DNA from: Betaproteobacteria bacterium
Lineage (GTDB): Bacteria; Pseudomonadota; Gammaproteobacteria; Burkholderiales; Gallionellaceae
NCBI GenBank assembly: GCA_021413765.1
Contig: JAIOPT010000142.1
Location: 1 to 42,290, forward strand
DNA: 42,290 nt
Reading direction: 5' to 3'
Of this stretch, positions 41,973 through 42,290 are shown piece by piece. Position 1 is the stretch's first letter; each line of letters begins with the position of its first letter. The notes beneath the pieces are model-generated. The model saw only the letters and a list, made by a program, of their open reading frames with translations, had not been told where the DNA came from and did no database searches. A program made the position numbers and the translations under genes.

Positions 41973-42105
41973 AATATCACTTAATTTTTAAGCGGTTAAG
42001 GCAGTCAGGTAATACGTCGATGCTGGCCGCAGGATTGAAGGGCATGGAAATCTTGAACGTCACGGCGCATAATCTGTTGAGCATCGTGATCAGGAGGGGC
42101 AGGCG

Positions 42106-42290
42106 ATGTTTGAAAACTTTCTAAAATTGATCCCGACACAAATTTCGACGGCTTGGCTGGCGCCGGTATTTGCGATTGCTTTTGCGTGCTGGAAATTCTT
42201 TCGGGAGCAAAAACGGCTGGAAGAGACCGTGGCAGCCGAAAAAACAAAAGTGGTCAAGTTGGAAGCGGCGCTGGAGCAGCAGAAACGCTC
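42106..42290 (+). CDS. Small membrane-anchored coiled-coil protein, 3' end outside window
   Basis: The frame opens at ATG 42106 behind a strong AGGAGG and runs off the window (about 61 residues visible). A hydrophobic segment (ISTAWLAPVFAIAFACW) is followed by a charged heptad-like stretch (REQKRLEETVAAEKTKVVKLEAALEQQ), so a membrane anchor plus coiled coil is likely. I do not recognise the family. It is divergent from mnmG. Confidence 0.6.
   Translation, partial: MFENFLKLIPTQISTAWLAPVFAIAFACWKFFREQKRLEETVAAEKTKVVKLEAALEQQKR

Noticed and set aside
42005-42247. Minus-strand 80-codon ORF at the right edge
   Set aside because: It is antisense to the membrane/coiled-coil gene, which has a strong AGGAGG; no family likeness.

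Overview
The window looks like the replication-origin region of a betaproteobacterial chromosome. It carries dnaA, dnaN, gyrB, rpmH-rnpA-yidD-yidC-mnmE, mnmG-rsmG-parA-parB, the complete atpIBEFHAGDC operon and glmU, plus two perfect parS sites. The gene order and protein sequences fit Nitrosomonadales, perhaps a Gallionellaceae-like lineage. That placement is inference from general similarity, not from a search.

Layout. 1-7.8 kb: dacB (cut by the window edge) and bioA; then a divergent pair, pstS and an OprP/OprO-type porin, each behind a Pho-box-like promoter; then an ArnT-like glycosyltransferase. 7.8-13.5 kb: rpmE with its terminator; a tandem glycine riboswitch with an intrinsic terminator controlling gcvT-gcvH-gcvP; then tpx. 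gcvP is AT-richer than its neighbours and reads like a Bacteroidota-type protein, so it is a transfer candidate. 13.5-19.7 kb is an accessory segment: a YiiM-like MOSC protein, an atypical NRAMP-like transporter, decayed IS3 and IS66 pieces, a C-terminal fragment of an MvaI/BcnI-like restriction enzyme, an unknown small protein, and a 680-residue fusion of a Dcm-like cytosine methyltransferase with an HNH nuclease. 19.7-25.3 kb: gyrB, dnaN and dnaA, all AT-rich, with three DnaA boxes in the very AT-rich dnaA-dnaN spacer (likely oriC). 25.3-29 kb: the rpmH to mnmE operon. 29-42 kb: glmU, the ATP synthase operon, parB-parA, rsmG and mnmG on the minus strand. An incomplete small membrane/coiled-coil gene starts at the right edge.

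How the genes work together. DnaA, DnaN and GyrB serve replication initiation and elongation. ParA/ParB with the parS sites segregate the origin. RnpA, YidD, YidC and RpmH serve RNA processing, membrane insertion and translation. MnmE and MnmG jointly modify tRNA wobble uridines. GcvT, H and P cleave glycine, and glycine is sensed by the riboswitch upstream. PstS and the porin form a phosphate-starvation capture pair, although pstCAB is not in the window.

The most unusual item is the restriction-modification remnant at 16.4-19.3 kb. A Dcm-type methyltransferase and an HNH nuclease share one chain, methyltransferase motif X is altered, and the fragment of a nuclease family that cuts CCNGG-type sites lies just downstream.
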